NCBI RefSeq assembly: GCF_045310525.1
Contig: NZ_JBJHZY010000006.1
Span: 17,594 to 81,593 of the forward strand
Direction: 5' to 3'
From: Clostridium_AT radicumherbarum
Lineage (GTDB): Bacteria > Bacillota > Clostridia > Clostridiales > Clostridiaceae
DNA length: 64,000 nucleotides
Part shown: in pieces, positions 1 to 8,104 of the stretch
Layout of the letters: every line of letters begins with the position of its first letter
Position numbering within the stretch: position 1 is the first letter of the stretch
Translations under genes and position numbers: made by a program
The notes under the pieces: model-generated
The model's database searches: none
The model's input: only the letters and a program-made list of their open reading frames with translations
What the model was told of the DNA's origin: nothing

Positions 1-594
1 GACTTTAGGTTATCGCCAATATGTATTTATTCGGTAGATAGAGAGGGAGTAGAAAGTTTTGGACAACTTTTCTATGCTGAGGTAGTGGCATTAGAAGATT
101 TACCTGACTTAGAAATAGGTGAAGTGCAGTTATTTGATGATATGCCAGATAATCTAACCTATCCTTTAATTCAGCCATTTTTATTCCAAAGAACTATTGA
201 ATTTCTAAAGACTATCGATCAATTCACTGAACCAAATAAAAACGTTGATTTAAGTATTTCTGAAATGTTGGACATGTCTTATAAGTTATGGCAAAAACAT
301 AAAGATACATGGCCTCCAATGCAGCCTGAGTACGGTAAAAATTTTATACTCTATATGATAGAAGAAATAGGAGAAGCCATTGCTATAATAAAGAAAAAAG
401 GTGAAGAGCAGATAATGAATACTCCTGAAGTTAGAGAAAGGTTTGTTGAGGAATTAGGGGATGTGCTTATGTATTATATGGATGTACTAAATAGATTTAA
501 TTTATCTGCTGAAGAGTTCTCTAGTATTTATTTAAAGAAATTTGAAAGTAATATGAATAGGGATTATAAAAAGCAATATGAAACAATGAAATAG
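1..594 (+). CDS. NUDIX-MazG fusion nucleotide hydrolase (3' part; 5' end outside window)
   Basis: The frame is open from base 1, so the gene starts upstream. Residues encoded by about bases 40-230 look like the C-terminal end of a NUDIX hydrolase (FGQLFYAEV, then LPDNLTYPLIQP). After a short linker, the rest looks like a MazG-type all-alpha nucleotide pyrophosphohydrolase, with the metal-binding pattern EEIGEA followed by EELGDVLMYYMDVL. Both families hydrolyse nucleoside triphosphates or related pyrophosphates, so a house-cleaning role is likely. The catalytic NUDIX box would lie upstream of the window and cannot be checked. An internal GTG at 85 could be mistaken for the start, but homology-like sequence continues upstream of it in frame. 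The family assignment comes from recognised motifs only. Confidence 0.75.
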   Translation, partial: DFRLSPICIYSVDREGVESFGQLFYAEVVALEDLPDLEIGEVQLFDDMPDNLTYPLIQPFLFQRTIEFLKTIDQFTEPNKNVDLSISEMLDMSYKLWQKHKDTWPPMQPEYGKNFILYMIEEIGEAIAIIKKKGEEQIMNTPEVRERFVEELGDVLMYYMDVLNRFNLSAEEFSSIYLKKFESNMNRDYKKQYETMK

Positions 595-626
595 GTATTT
601 AATATTGAGTAGTGGATGAAGGGTGT

Positions 627-803
627 ATGGGGATTTTTGTAGTAATTATATTTATTGTATTAGCGGTTGTAATATCTTTATTAAAAGGGCAAAGCCATGA
701 ACGTAAGAAAACAGAGCGGATTGAGTCTATGGGAGGTACTGTTATTAATATCGAGAAAAAACTTTTCTCAACAAGGATTTTCATGATGATTGATAAGGGC
801 TGA
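627..803 (+). pseudogene. Small membrane protein, apparently 3'-truncated
   Basis: The ORF has one N-terminal membrane segment (IFVVIIFIVLAVVISLL), then a basic stretch and the segment GGTVINIEKKLFST. I recall this pattern from small Firmicutes membrane proteins that normally continue for another 25-35 residues. Here the frame stops soon after KLFST. It may therefore be a decayed gene truncated at its 3' end. The ATG at 627 follows an AAGGGTG-like site. Function unknown. Confidence 0.4.
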
Positions 804-1113
804 ACTATTCAAAGTGTCATCATTTTGTCGCTATAAAAGTATCCATAAGGCTTAAATATCAATGTTTAGGGCAATTTCACTAAATACATATATATTATAG
901 AATAGGCAAAAGGATAAATGATATGGTGTAAGGAAGAAAAGCAAATATATAGAATTATAAGGGACTATTATCTTTAATCAGGTAATGGTCCTTATTTATC
1001 CATTAAATGTTTACAAATTGTTTACATTCCTCAATTAATTGAAAAAGTCATTTTATGTTATGTTACAACAAATCAACAAAAAACAAATTAAATAAAAAAG
1101 GGAGTGTATTACA
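804..1113. other. Intergenic region with an imperfect terminator hairpin
   Basis: I see no gene here. An imperfect hairpin lies at about 958-995 (AAGGGACTATTA paired with TAATGGTCCTT) and ends in a short T-rich stretch, so it may terminate transcription from upstream. The last 60 bases are AT-rich and presumably hold the promoter of the next gene, but no clear -35/-10 pair stands out. Confidence 0.4.
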
Positions 1114-2244
1114 ATGATTAAATTTGAATCAATTAATTCAAGAGAAATGATAGTAAAAGAAGCAATGAGTTTAGGTGATTTCGTAGATATGTATAAGAAT
1201 GGTAAGTTAGTAGAGATACTTGACATGAAGTATGGTATTGGATTAAACAATCTACTATCTATACAGGAAGATAGTATCTTATTTGCCTCAAAAAGTGGTG
1301 ATACAATTAGCATTTTATTCGATAATGGAAATATTATTGAGTTTATAAAATCTAATAAAAGGTATATGGCAAAAGATGATATATTGGCAATGTTACGAAA
1401 TCAATACAATAGAAAATATGTTAGATGCATACAAAGTTATATAAAAGGATCAACAAATCACGGTAATAAGTTTTTTGGAGACTTATCAGTAGGTATTGAT
1501 TTTGTGATTGATAACATTAATAATATATATGATCTTTTCCCTGCTTTTGAGTTACCCTATACAGTTGAAAAAGAAAGAATATATTTTGAGGGAGAGTTAT
1601 ATGACGGCCCTTCCTACTATACTGACGAAAATGGTAACGAAAGTTATATTGGTGATCAATTATTATGTAGCCTGGAACTCATATTTGGAGATACAGTTTA
1701 CATTAGGGATACTGTTAAAGACGCAGTAAAAGAAAATAAAATTATTTCTTGTAATAAATTTAAGCAGCATATGTCGGTTCACCAAAATGATTTCAGGGTA
1801 CAATATGATAATTTGACTAAGTACATGCAAAGCAAAGGCTACTTTAATAATTTAAAAGATGGATTTGTAGAAATGGTTATAGAACTACCTTTTAATATAG
1901 GATATAAAAGTATTGTAGAAACTAATGACACACATGAGATTGTGTATGCTAAGAGAAATGGTAGGGATATCTTTAGTAGGATTACACTAAGTGGAGAAAA
2001 GATGCTTACAAATAAATGTGTTGTTATTCTGAATCAGAGTTATACTAATCCAAATGAATATTACTTGGTTAGCATGTTTCCTGGGGAGCATTTAATAAGA
2101 GAAGTTCAGGATAAGAATATTAAAAGTAAAGAAGAAAGAAAAAGAGTATTGGAATTTTGGAAAGGACATGCATTGATTGTAAATCCCACTGAAATAGATT
2201 GTAGCACAATAACGAAGGAATGCCCGTATACAGAAGCGGTATAA
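1114..2244 (+). CDS. Hypothetical protein, 376 aa
   Basis: I do not recognise this protein. It has no signal peptide or membrane segment and looks soluble, with mixed alpha/beta composition. The C-terminal third contains VVILNQSYTNPNEYYLVSMF, followed by a charged helix and the tail CSTITKECPYTEAV. The start is fixed by the ribosome binding site AAAAAAGGGAGTG upstream of ATG 1114. It stands alone, with a terminator-like hairpin after it. The hydrophobic strand before the charged C-terminal helix recalls small RNase toxin domains, but I cannot support that assignment. Confidence 0.6.
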   Translation: MIKFESINSREMIVKEAMSLGDFVDMYKNGKLVEILDMKYGIGLNNLLSIQEDSILFASKSGDTISILFDNGNIIEFIKSNKRYMAKDDILAMLRNQYNRKYVRCIQSYIKGSTNHGNKFFGDLSVGIDFVIDNINNIYDLFPAFELPYTVEKERIYFEGELYDGPSYYTDENGNESYIGDQLLCSLELIFGDTVYIRDTVKDAVKENKIISCNKFKQHMSVHQNDFRVQYDNLTKYMQSKGYFNNLKDGFVEMVIELPFNIGYKSIVETNDTHEIVYAKRNGRDIFSRITLSGEKMLTNKCVVILNQSYTNPNEYYLVSMFPGEHLIREVQDKNIKSKEERKRVLEFWKGHALIVNPTEIDCSTITKECPYTEAV

Positions 2245-2415
2245 GGAAGATAGAGACTGGGTTCAAAAGATATATAATCTTGAGACTTAGTCCCTCATTT
2301 TTTTATAATGGTATAGATAATATTGTAGGTATTGATAATTACAAGTAGGTATTTATAATTTGAAGCATAACGTTTTATGTCGTTGATATTTTTTAAATTA
2401 TTGTAGGTGAAGCAT
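2245..2415. repeat. Intergenic region: terminator-like hairpin and two 16-bp direct repeats
   Basis: A hairpin around 2253-2305 (an inner AAGAT/ATCTT stem, then TCCCTC and a long T run) probably terminates the preceding gene. After it, GTAGGTATTGATAATT (2325-2340) recurs as GTAGGTATTTATAATT (2345-2360), one mismatch apart and with a 20-bp period. Such same-face direct repeats suit an operator or iteron, but no cognate protein is known. Confidence 0.45.
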
Positions 2416-2928
2416 ATGAGTAATGAGGAAGGAAATGAAAAAATTGATAGAAGATTGGTTATTAAGTTTACCACTCTAAATGAGGAGCAAGAGAATTCGT
2501 TGGTAATTGAACTTATAAGTTTTATTTATTATTATTATCTCAAAACGGGTATTTCTAAAGATCCAAGCGGTGTTGAGGTACTTGAATACTATAATAGAAA
2601 TATAAAAAAGCCTTGCAGCATAGAGAAAATATTAGATAACTTTCAGGTGCAGGTTGATGCTATCACCTATATAGAAGAAGTATATAGTATGGTTGTTTTA
2701 ATCATGTCTGGTATTGATGATATTAGACAGAAGGTAATTATCGACAAAACTAAAGATTATGACAGGGAACACCATCTACAGGTTATGGCATACTTGTTAA
2801 ATACAAATAAGGATAATAAAGATGTAATGGTTATACAGAAGTATTTAAATAGGCACAATATAACAGACAGAAATATAAGCAATGACTATATTAAGAGGAT
2901 AATAAATAAAATTTACTTGTTAGTTTAG
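2416..2928 (+). CDS. Hypothetical protein, 170 aa
   Basis: Unrecognised, mostly helical, soluble protein. The ATG at 2416 is preceded by AGGTG at good spacing; an in-frame GTG at 2407 lies too close to that site. It contains a Tyr-rich stretch (FIYYYYLKTG) near residue 35 and a charged C-terminal half ending in a hydrophobic helix (YIKRIINKIYLLV). It lies just upstream of an XRE regulator, from which it is separated by a 94-bp gap holding an inverted repeat. Function unknown. Confidence 0.55.
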   Translation: MSNEEGNEKIDRRLVIKFTTLNEEQENSLVIELISFIYYYYLKTGISKDPSGVEVLEYYNRNIKKPCSIEKILDNFQVQVDAITYIEEVYSMVVLIMSGIDDIRQKVIIDKTKDYDREHHLQVMAYLLNTNKDNKDVMVIQKYLNRHNITDRNISNDYIKRIINKIYLLV

Positions 2929-2973
2929 ATAAACTCTACCCATATCTAAACTTGAAACTTAATTTATAGAATT

Positions 2974-3024
2974 ACTAAAATACCTTTAAATAATTGGAGT
3001 TAGTTACAAGGAGGGTATTTTAGT
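2974..3024. promoter_or_regulatory. Inverted repeat overlapping the RBS and start of the XRE gene
   Basis: ACTAAAATACC at 2974-2984 is perfectly complementary to GGTATTTTAGT at 3014-3024. The right arm begins inside the AGGAGGG ribosome binding site and covers the first bases of the GTG start. In mRNA the stem would hide the start region; in DNA it could be an operator for the XRE protein encoded immediately downstream. Confidence 0.5.
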
Positions 3025-3463
3025 GGGTAAGCAGGTTAGAGAGTTACCAACAAGTTTAGGAGATTATATTAAATCTATTAGGCAAATAAAAGGATTAAGG
3101 CTTACAGAGGTATCTGAAAAAAGTGGTATTTCAACATCATATCTCTCAAGGTTGGAAAACAGCAAACGGGTATCACCATCTCAGGAAATTTTGCAGAAGT
3201 TATCGGCAACTTTAGAAGTATCTTTCATGTCTCTATTAGAGATCTCTTTATATGCAACTAATAAAGATATTAAGAGCCTAAAAGATATAATACTAGAAGA
3301 GCAATATACAATAAAAGGTATTGAGATCTCTCAAGAAGCGAGGATATTATTATGGGATGTTGTTCAATATATTCTCGATAATAACCATAGGAGTGGGGAA
3401 ATATCAGGAATTTACATTGATGGACTTATAAGAAGGATAAATTTACTAAATATATTACTTTAA
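3023..3463 (+). CDS. XRE-family helix-turn-helix transcriptional regulator, 146 aa
   Basis: The N-terminal residues 10-70 form a typical Cro/C1-type HTH: GDYIKSIRQIKGLRLTEVSE, then SYLSRLENSKR and a helix ending in MSLLEI. The C-terminal half is a helical extension of unknown role. The GTG start at 3023 follows AAGGAGGG. It probably binds operator DNA nearby, and an 11-bp inverted repeat covers its own translation start, suggesting autoregulation (inference). Its targets might be the partition or mobile-element genes around it. Confidence 0.8.
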   Translation: MGKQVRELPTSLGDYIKSIRQIKGLRLTEVSEKSGISTSYLSRLENSKRVSPSQEILQKLSATLEVSFMSLLEISLYATNKDIKSLKDIILEEQYTIKGIEISQEARILLWDVVQYILDNNHRSGEISGIYIDGLIRRINLLNILL

Positions 3464-3535
3464 AATATAGGCCTAGATGAATATAAGACATCTAGGCATT
3501 CTTTATTACTTCTAATAGCATAAGAAAAACTTAAT

Positions 3536-3928
3536 CTAAGTAGCGATTATTATATTTAGTCTCTTTATACAGCCGTATAGCATTTTGACAATCTCTATAA
3601 GTTTAGAGTCAAAATAATTGTAGTCCTCGTCAGAAATATATTTTCGCTGTAAGGCAATATGTATCCAACAACGGGCCTCAGAACAACTTTCTAACGCATT
3701 ATTATAGAATTTAACTTCTTTTTTAGCATACAACTGGCCGTTCCCTTCTGCGATGTTTGCTGCCACACTACTTGAACATCTCAATAATTGCGATGTCAGT
3801 TCAAAACGCTCCTCTTTTGGGAAATTCTTTGATTTAAGATATATTTCATAGTTTACCTGAGAGGCTTTTTGCCACACTAGGAGATCTTTAAAGTCCTTAA
3901 TATTAAAGGTTTGAGAATATTGTTGCAT
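3536..3928 (-). CDS. Four-helix bundle protein (S23/Avd-like family)
   Basis: The sequence LLVWQKASQVNYEIYLKS, then SQLLRCSSSVAANIAEG and ALESCSEARCWI, is characteristic of the 23S rRNA intervening-sequence (S23) four-helix bundle family, which also includes the Avd accessory protein of diversity-generating retroelements. No reverse transcriptase or variable repeat is visible here, so an Avd role is not supported. The start was taken at ATG 3928, after GAAAGGAT; the frame is open further upstream without a better site. It is the only minus-strand gene in the first 6 kb. Function in this family is poorly known. Confidence 0.75.
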   Translation of the reverse strand: MQQYSQTFNIKDFKDLLVWQKASQVNYEIYLKSKNFPKEERFELTSQLLRCSSSVAANIAEGNGQLYAKKEVKFYNNALESCSEARCWIHIALQRKYISDEDYNYFDSKLIEIVKMLYGCIKRLNIIIAT

Positions 3929-4141
3929 AAATATCATCCTTTCATGTTTAGATTTATAAGTAGTATACAAACATATTTTTTGAAATCAAGAAATAAGATA
4001 ATTTTGTAATACATTGCATGTCTGAATTTGTCGAACGATTGATTCAAGTAAAATCTAATTTTACTAAAATATCTGTTATGTTACAGATGTAATGGAAAAG
4101 GTAAAATAAAAATTAAAACTAATGATTGAGGAGTGATCATT

Positions 4142-4552
4142 ATGAACAATTTAACTTATAGGGAAATAAAAGAGTGGGTTAAAAGAAATTCTGAAGAAGG
4201 TTTATTTTTTGATATCGAGCATGATGAACAATATTTTTATTTAATGGGGCAAGTTGTTGTTTTTATTATTAGAAATGCTGACAATGAACTAATGGCAAAC
4301 GAAATGCAAAGAAATGTGTTTCTTAACTGTGGGAATGAAAAGTATTTAAAAAGTTTTATTATGAGGTACTTAACTGTTACTTGCTCCCATGTAAGTGCAA
4401 GACACGAACTGGCTTTTAATAGGGCATTAGGGGCAGTATTGGGTTGGTATCAGGATAATAAAAAAGGAAGTTATAATAATTATTTTATTGTTGGGTATAC
4501 TGCTGGGAATCTCTTAGATAAATACGCAAAGGTTTATGAAATAGAGCAATAA
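4142..4552 (+). CDS. Hypothetical protein, 136 aa
   Basis: Soluble, mostly helical protein that I do not recognise. The ATG at 4142 follows GAGGAGTG. Features include DIEHDEQYFYLMGQVVVF near residue 25 and a Gly/Tyr-rich end (YFIVGYTAGNLLDKY). It precedes the ParM-like gene by about 170 bases and is separated from it by an inverted repeat, so it is probably a separate transcription unit. Confidence 0.55.
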   Translation: MNNLTYREIKEWVKRNSEEGLFFDIEHDEQYFYLMGQVVVFIIRNADNELMANEMQRNVFLNCGNEKYLKSFIMRYLTVTCSHVSARHELAFNRALGAVLGWYQDNKKGSYNNYFIVGYTAGNLLDKYAKVYEIEQ

Positions 4553-4564
4553 TTTTAATATTTT

Positions 4565-4617
4565 TATATAAACATGTTTTACTTTGAATATTGGTTAATG
4601 GTGAACTTGTTTATATA
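4565..4617. repeat. Inverted repeat upstream of the ParM-like gene (candidate centromere or operator)
   Basis: TATATAAACATGTT (4565-4578) pairs with AACTTGTTTATATA (4604-4617) with one mismatch across 25 bp. It lies between the preceding gene and the partition operon. In type II partition systems the centromere usually lies upstream of parM and also acts as its operator, so this is the best local candidate. It could instead be a weak terminator. Confidence 0.4.
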
Positions 4618-4722
4618 TAATAGTTTTAAAAAAACTTGACTTCGATCTTTAAGATTTATTAAATTGCTAGAGTACAAAAAGGAACTTGATTATATTTTAA
4701 GATAAGATTGGAGGAATGTCTT

Positions 4723-5631
4723 ATGATCAAACAACTGATTTTAGGTTTAGATAATGGAAACAAAAATACCAAAAGTAGCGAAGGATTTATTGGTGATAGT
4801 GGTTATGTAAAGTCTGATGTAATGCCAGTATCAAAGCACAACTTATTAGAATATGGCGGTAATTATTATAATGTTGGTAGTAATAGATTTAGTGTCCAAC
4901 TTGATAAAACAGTAAACGATGATGCATTTATAATTTCTTTAGCAGCAATTGGGGATGCATTAGAGAAGGCAGGAATTAATGATGAAAAAGTTGATGTACT
5001 ATTAGGTACAGGGCTTCCCATTGTACACTATGGGAAACTTAAAGGTAAATTTAGAGATTATTTTAATCGAAAGGATATTAGATTTACCTATAACTCTAGA
5101 GAGTATGAGATAGATATAGATAGTAAAGTGTACCCACAAGGGTTTGCGGCCTTTACTTTTCTGTATACGGCATATAAGAATGTTGTATGTAATTTAGTAG
5201 ATATTGGTGGATACACAGTAGACCTTATGAGAATAGAAAATGGAATAATAAACCCAGCCACATGTTTCTCTCTACCATATGGAGTTATAACACTACTTAC
5301 AAGCATACAACAAGAGTTGTTAAAAATAAATGTAACTCTTACAGAATCCCAAATATCAGATATTATTATGGGAGTGCAACCAGTCATCTTTGATATTGAG
5401 GTAAAAGAACTTATTCAGGCAAAAACAGGAGAATATGTTGATAATTTGTTAAGTAAAATTCTTGAACTTGGATTTGAACTTAGAAATGCGAATATTTTTG
5501 CAGGTGGCGGTAGTATGCTTGTAAAAGGTTATATTGATAGTTCTAACAAAGTTAAGTTCGCTGAATATCTTGATTTGTTCTCAAATGCCAAAGGCTATAA
5601 GTTGTTATTGCAGCAAGAATTAAGAAGGTGA
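4723..5631 (+). CDS. parM: ParM/StbA-like actin-family partition ATPase
   Basis: This belongs to the actin-like ATPase fold used by plasmids for segregation. The phosphate-1 motif is LGLDNGNKNTK near residue 5, the phosphate-2 motif is NLVDIGGYTVDLM near residue 165, and the adenosine-binding glycines are IFAGGGSMLVKGY near the C terminus. The length of 302 residues fits the family. In type II systems the filament pushes plasmid copies apart. The ATG at 4723 follows GGAGGAATG. The next gene begins four bases after the stop and encodes a small ribbon-helix-helix-like protein, as expected for ParR. It supports a plasmid or plasmid-like element. Confidence 0.85.
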   Translation: MIKQLILGLDNGNKNTKSSEGFIGDSGYVKSDVMPVSKHNLLEYGGNYYNVGSNRFSVQLDKTVNDDAFIISLAAIGDALEKAGINDEKVDVLLGTGLPIVHYGKLKGKFRDYFNRKDIRFTYNSREYEIDIDSKVYPQGFAAFTFLYTAYKNVVCNLVDIGGYTVDLMRIENGIINPATCFSLPYGVITLLTSIQQELLKINVTLTESQISDIIMGVQPVIFDIEVKELIQAKTGEYVDNLLSKILELGFELRNANIFAGGGSMLVKGYIDSSNKVKFAEYLDLFSNAKGYKLLLQQELRR

Positions 5632-5635
5632 TCTT

Positions 5636-5929
5636 ATGGATACAAAGAGAATAAATCTTTCTTTCTCTTTAGATAGAGAGGATGCTGCAAAGGTATATGA
5701 TATTATCTCAAGTCAGAACTTTAAAACTGATTTTGTTATCAGAGCAGTGATTTATTATATAGAAAAAGGTACTAGCCAAGTTATAGATAAAGAAATTATA
5801 AAAGATGCTGTAAGGGAAGTTTTAGAATCTTATGGTCCAGTTAATATTGGGCAGGATACTAAAAAAGAAGTGAACTCTGAAATAATAGAACTACCCATGG
5901 AAGTCTTTGATATGTTTAATAGTTTATAA
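5636..5929 (+). CDS. ParR-like ribbon-helix-helix adaptor
   Basis: A 97-residue protein translated right after the ParM-like gene (GGTGATCTT before the ATG). The N-terminal half reads RINLSFSLDREDAAKVYDII, with a beta strand and two helices as in ribbon-helix-helix proteins, followed by an acidic C-terminal tail that could contact the filament. By position and size it is the probable ParR, linking centromere DNA to ParM. ParR proteins diverge strongly, so the assignment rests on context and fold pattern. Confidence 0.65.
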   Translation: MDTKRINLSFSLDREDAAKVYDIISSQNFKTDFVIRAVIYYIEKGTSQVIDKEIIKDAVREVLESYGPVNIGQDTKKEVNSEIIELPMEVFDMFNSL

Positions 5930-5935
5930 AGGAAG

Positions 5936-6040
5936 AAGGCAGAGATTATACTAAATATAGTCTTTGCCTTTAAATTTTAAGAACTATTGAATTCTTTGAA
6001 ATATCCTTTACCAATATAAAAAGCCCATGTAAAGGGCTTT
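5936..6040. terminator. Two intrinsic terminators after the partition operon
   Basis: AAGGCAGAGA (5936-5945) pairs with TCTTTGCCTT (5961-5970), followed by a T-rich stretch. A second hairpin, AAAGCCC (6020-6026) with GGGCTTT (6034-6040), is short and symmetrical and can serve either strand, including the convergent gene at 6081. Confidence 0.65.
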
Positions 6041-6080
6041 CTACATTTATGTGATTTAAATTAGATACATATATATAGGC

Positions 6081-6377
6081 CTATTTTGTTGTATATAGCA
6101 AATAACAACGCTTTAGGCAGACGTATAAGTAATCGTATGTTAGATTATTTTTAACAGAAATATCTGTCCAATTTTTACTTATGCTTAATCTAAGCAACGA
6201 CTGTTGTAGAAAATATTGCATTGCTTCATTAGAATCTACACTCTCAAACTTTTTCTTCATTGATTGGATAACTTGAGGGACTATATATCCAAGTGTTGCC
6301 TCTAATTTTGGGTATGGAGTATATGATAAACATTCCTCCATAGAAATCATCTTAAACTTATCAATATTAATAATCAT
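6081..6377 (-). CDS. Hypothetical protein, about 98 aa
   Basis: Small, unrecognised, helix-rich protein convergent with the partition operon. The ATG at 6377 has an AAAGGA site at about ten bases; a GTG three codons upstream lies too close to that site. The sequence includes ISMEECLSYTPYPKLEATLG and a C-terminal Tyr/Cys-rich segment (YDYLYVCLKRCYLLY). Function unknown. Confidence 0.5.
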   Translation of the reverse strand: MIINIDKFKMISMEECLSYTPYPKLEATLGYIVPQVIQSMKKKFESVDSNEAMQYFLQQSLLRLSISKNWTDISVKNNLTYDYLYVCLKRCYLLYTTK

Positions 6378-6386
6378 AAAGACCAC

Positions 6387-7101
6387 ATCCTTTCTTCAAT
6401 TTCAGATATATTAAAAAATCATTCTATATAGAGTCAAGTATATTTTTATGGATTTTCAAAGTTTTTTAAAGTGTTTTATAGCCTTTTAGGGTTGTAATAG
6501 AGGTACAGTGTAAGTTCGTTTCTAAAACGACAAAGAATATAATTTTTGTAAGGTTTAATAAAGTTAAAAATCTCTAATAAGGCCCCAAAAGACTATGATG
6601 TTTGGATTTAAAAAATCAACTTCTTATATATAGAAATAGAAAAAGTGATTTCTAAAATAGAAAAGGTCGTTTTAAGAAACCATTTTACTGCTTTTAATTG
6701 TAACTTCAACGTTCTATTAGGAACTCATATCAACTTTATAGGTTCTAGAAAGTTCGTTATAAATTATTATAAAAATATTTAAAAAACCAAACTCACTTTG
6801 CTAATTTTCAACAAAAAAGTGTTATTGTGATGGATATAAAATATTTCTAATAAAGGAGAAGAATTAAAGTCAAAAGTTTTGAAGCCATTGAATGATATAA
6901 AGATGATGATACAGAAGATATTATGGAAGTAGATTATGGTAGTCTTACCCATTACAATTAAAGAAAGGTAAAAAGTCTATAGGAACGAAAAAGAACTTAA
7001 AGGATAAAAAGTGATAAAATAGAATTATGAATAGTGAAAGAAATAAAAGATGTAACTTGTGATATAATCAATAATATGGAAAACTAATGTAAATAAAGGT
7101 C
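6387..7101. other. 715-bp region without an intact gene; decayed coding remnant
   Basis: The region is very AT-rich. GTTTCTAAAACGAC (6518-6531) recurs inverted as GTCGTTTTAAGAAAC (6666-6680) with one extra base. At about 6855-6870 a good RBS (AAAGGAGAAG) is followed by frames that are repeatedly broken by stops; one reads DDDTEDIMEVDYGSLTHYN around 6900-6960. This looks like a dead gene upstream of the defence operon. Confidence 0.4.
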
Positions 7102-7110
7102 GTGATTGAA

Positions 7111-8088
7111 ATGGTAAAAGATCCAACTACATTTGTTAGTTATAGTTGGGATAGTAGGGAACACAAGAACTGGGTTTTAGCACTTGTTAGTAAATTATTT
7201 AAAAATGGCATAGAAACATCAATTGATGTATTTGAGACTCAATTGGAGACAGTGAATTTATATAATATGATGATAAAAAATATTAAAGAAAAAGATTATA
7301 CAATACTTGTTTTAACTGAAAATTATGCTAGGAAAGCAGATGATTTACAGGGTGGTGTAGGATTTGAAACAAATCTTCTAATACCATCAATAATGGATAA
7401 TTTAAAGAAAATTATACCTATAGTTAGAACGAAGGGGGATAAATCAAATGTTATACCTTTCTATTTGAGAGGGGTTAATTATATAGACTTTTCCGATGAT
7501 AAAAAATTTGAAGAGGCCTTTGATGAATTATTGCATAAGATTTATAAGGTTGAATTGATTGAGAAGCCTAAACTTGGTACAAGACCAGATTTAAAATCTA
7601 AAAAGATAGAGAGTATTACAAGTAAGGGTTCTTTTGAAATGGAAGAGAATATACTAATTCCTAACTTTATTGGAATAACTGATAGAGATAAAAATAAGTT
7701 TATGAAAGAAAGTTATTTAGATATTATAGAGGGAATGCATATTTTTTTAGAAAAAACAAAGAAAAGCAACAGAAATTTTGACTTTGAATTAGATACTATT
7801 ACATCTAAAAAAACAATTATTAAAATGTATATTGATGGAACACAGAAATATGCTGTTAAAATATGGCTTGGGAATGGATTAGGAGCAAGACAGGAAACTA
7901 TTAATCTTTCTTATGGTAATTTTATCAGTGAAAGTGATAATTCAATGAATGAAATTATAACCTGCGAAGTGGAGGAGAATAAATTAGGGTTAAAAATGAC
8001 TATGAGTTTATTAGGAAACAGAGAAATAATGAACTCAAAGTCTGTAACTCTTGAAGTTTGGAAGAATGTTATTAATTATATTCGTTAG
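7111..8088 (+). CDS. TIR/SEFIR-like domain protein
   Basis: Residues 5-150 match the TIR/SEFIR pattern: TFVSYSWDS at the N terminus, TILVLTENYARKA in the middle, then GGVGFETN with Glu86 as a possible catalytic residue, and IIPIVRTKG with a final YIDFSD strand. Bacterial TIR domains often act as NAD+ hydrolases that kill infected cells. The C-terminal 180 residues form another domain, including KYAVKIWLGNGLG, which may sense or bind a ligand. It is first in a co-directional run leading into a type I restriction-modification operon, so a defence role is likely (inference). ATG 7111 was preferred to GTG 7102 for RBS spacing. Confidence 0.7.
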   Translation: MVKDPTTFVSYSWDSREHKNWVLALVSKLFKNGIETSIDVFETQLETVNLYNMMIKNIKEKDYTILVLTENYARKADDLQGGVGFETNLLIPSIMDNLKKIIPIVRTKGDKSNVIPFYLRGVNYIDFSDDKKFEEAFDELLHKIYKVELIEKPKLGTRPDLKSKKIESITSKGSFEMEENILIPNFIGITDRDKNKFMKESYLDIIEGMHIFLEKTKKSNRNFDFELDTITSKKTIIKMYIDGTQKYAVKIWLGNGLGARQETINLSYGNFISESDNSMNEIITCEVEENKLGLKMTMSLLGNREIMNSKSVTLEVWKNVINYIR

Positions 8089-8104
8089 AATTGGGGTGAT
8101 TTAA

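Noticed and set aside
1114..2244. Polymorphic toxin RNase
   Set aside because: Only a vague resemblance of a C-terminal strand; no catalytic residues or immunity gene could be supported.
3536..3928. Avd protein of a diversity-generating retroelement
   Set aside because: The fold family matches, but no reverse transcriptase, template repeat or variable repeat was found in the window.
5088..5387. Minus-strand ORF inside the ParM gene
   Set aside because: It is a shadow of the ParM frame without an RBS or recognisable product; the same applies to most antisense frames elsewhere.
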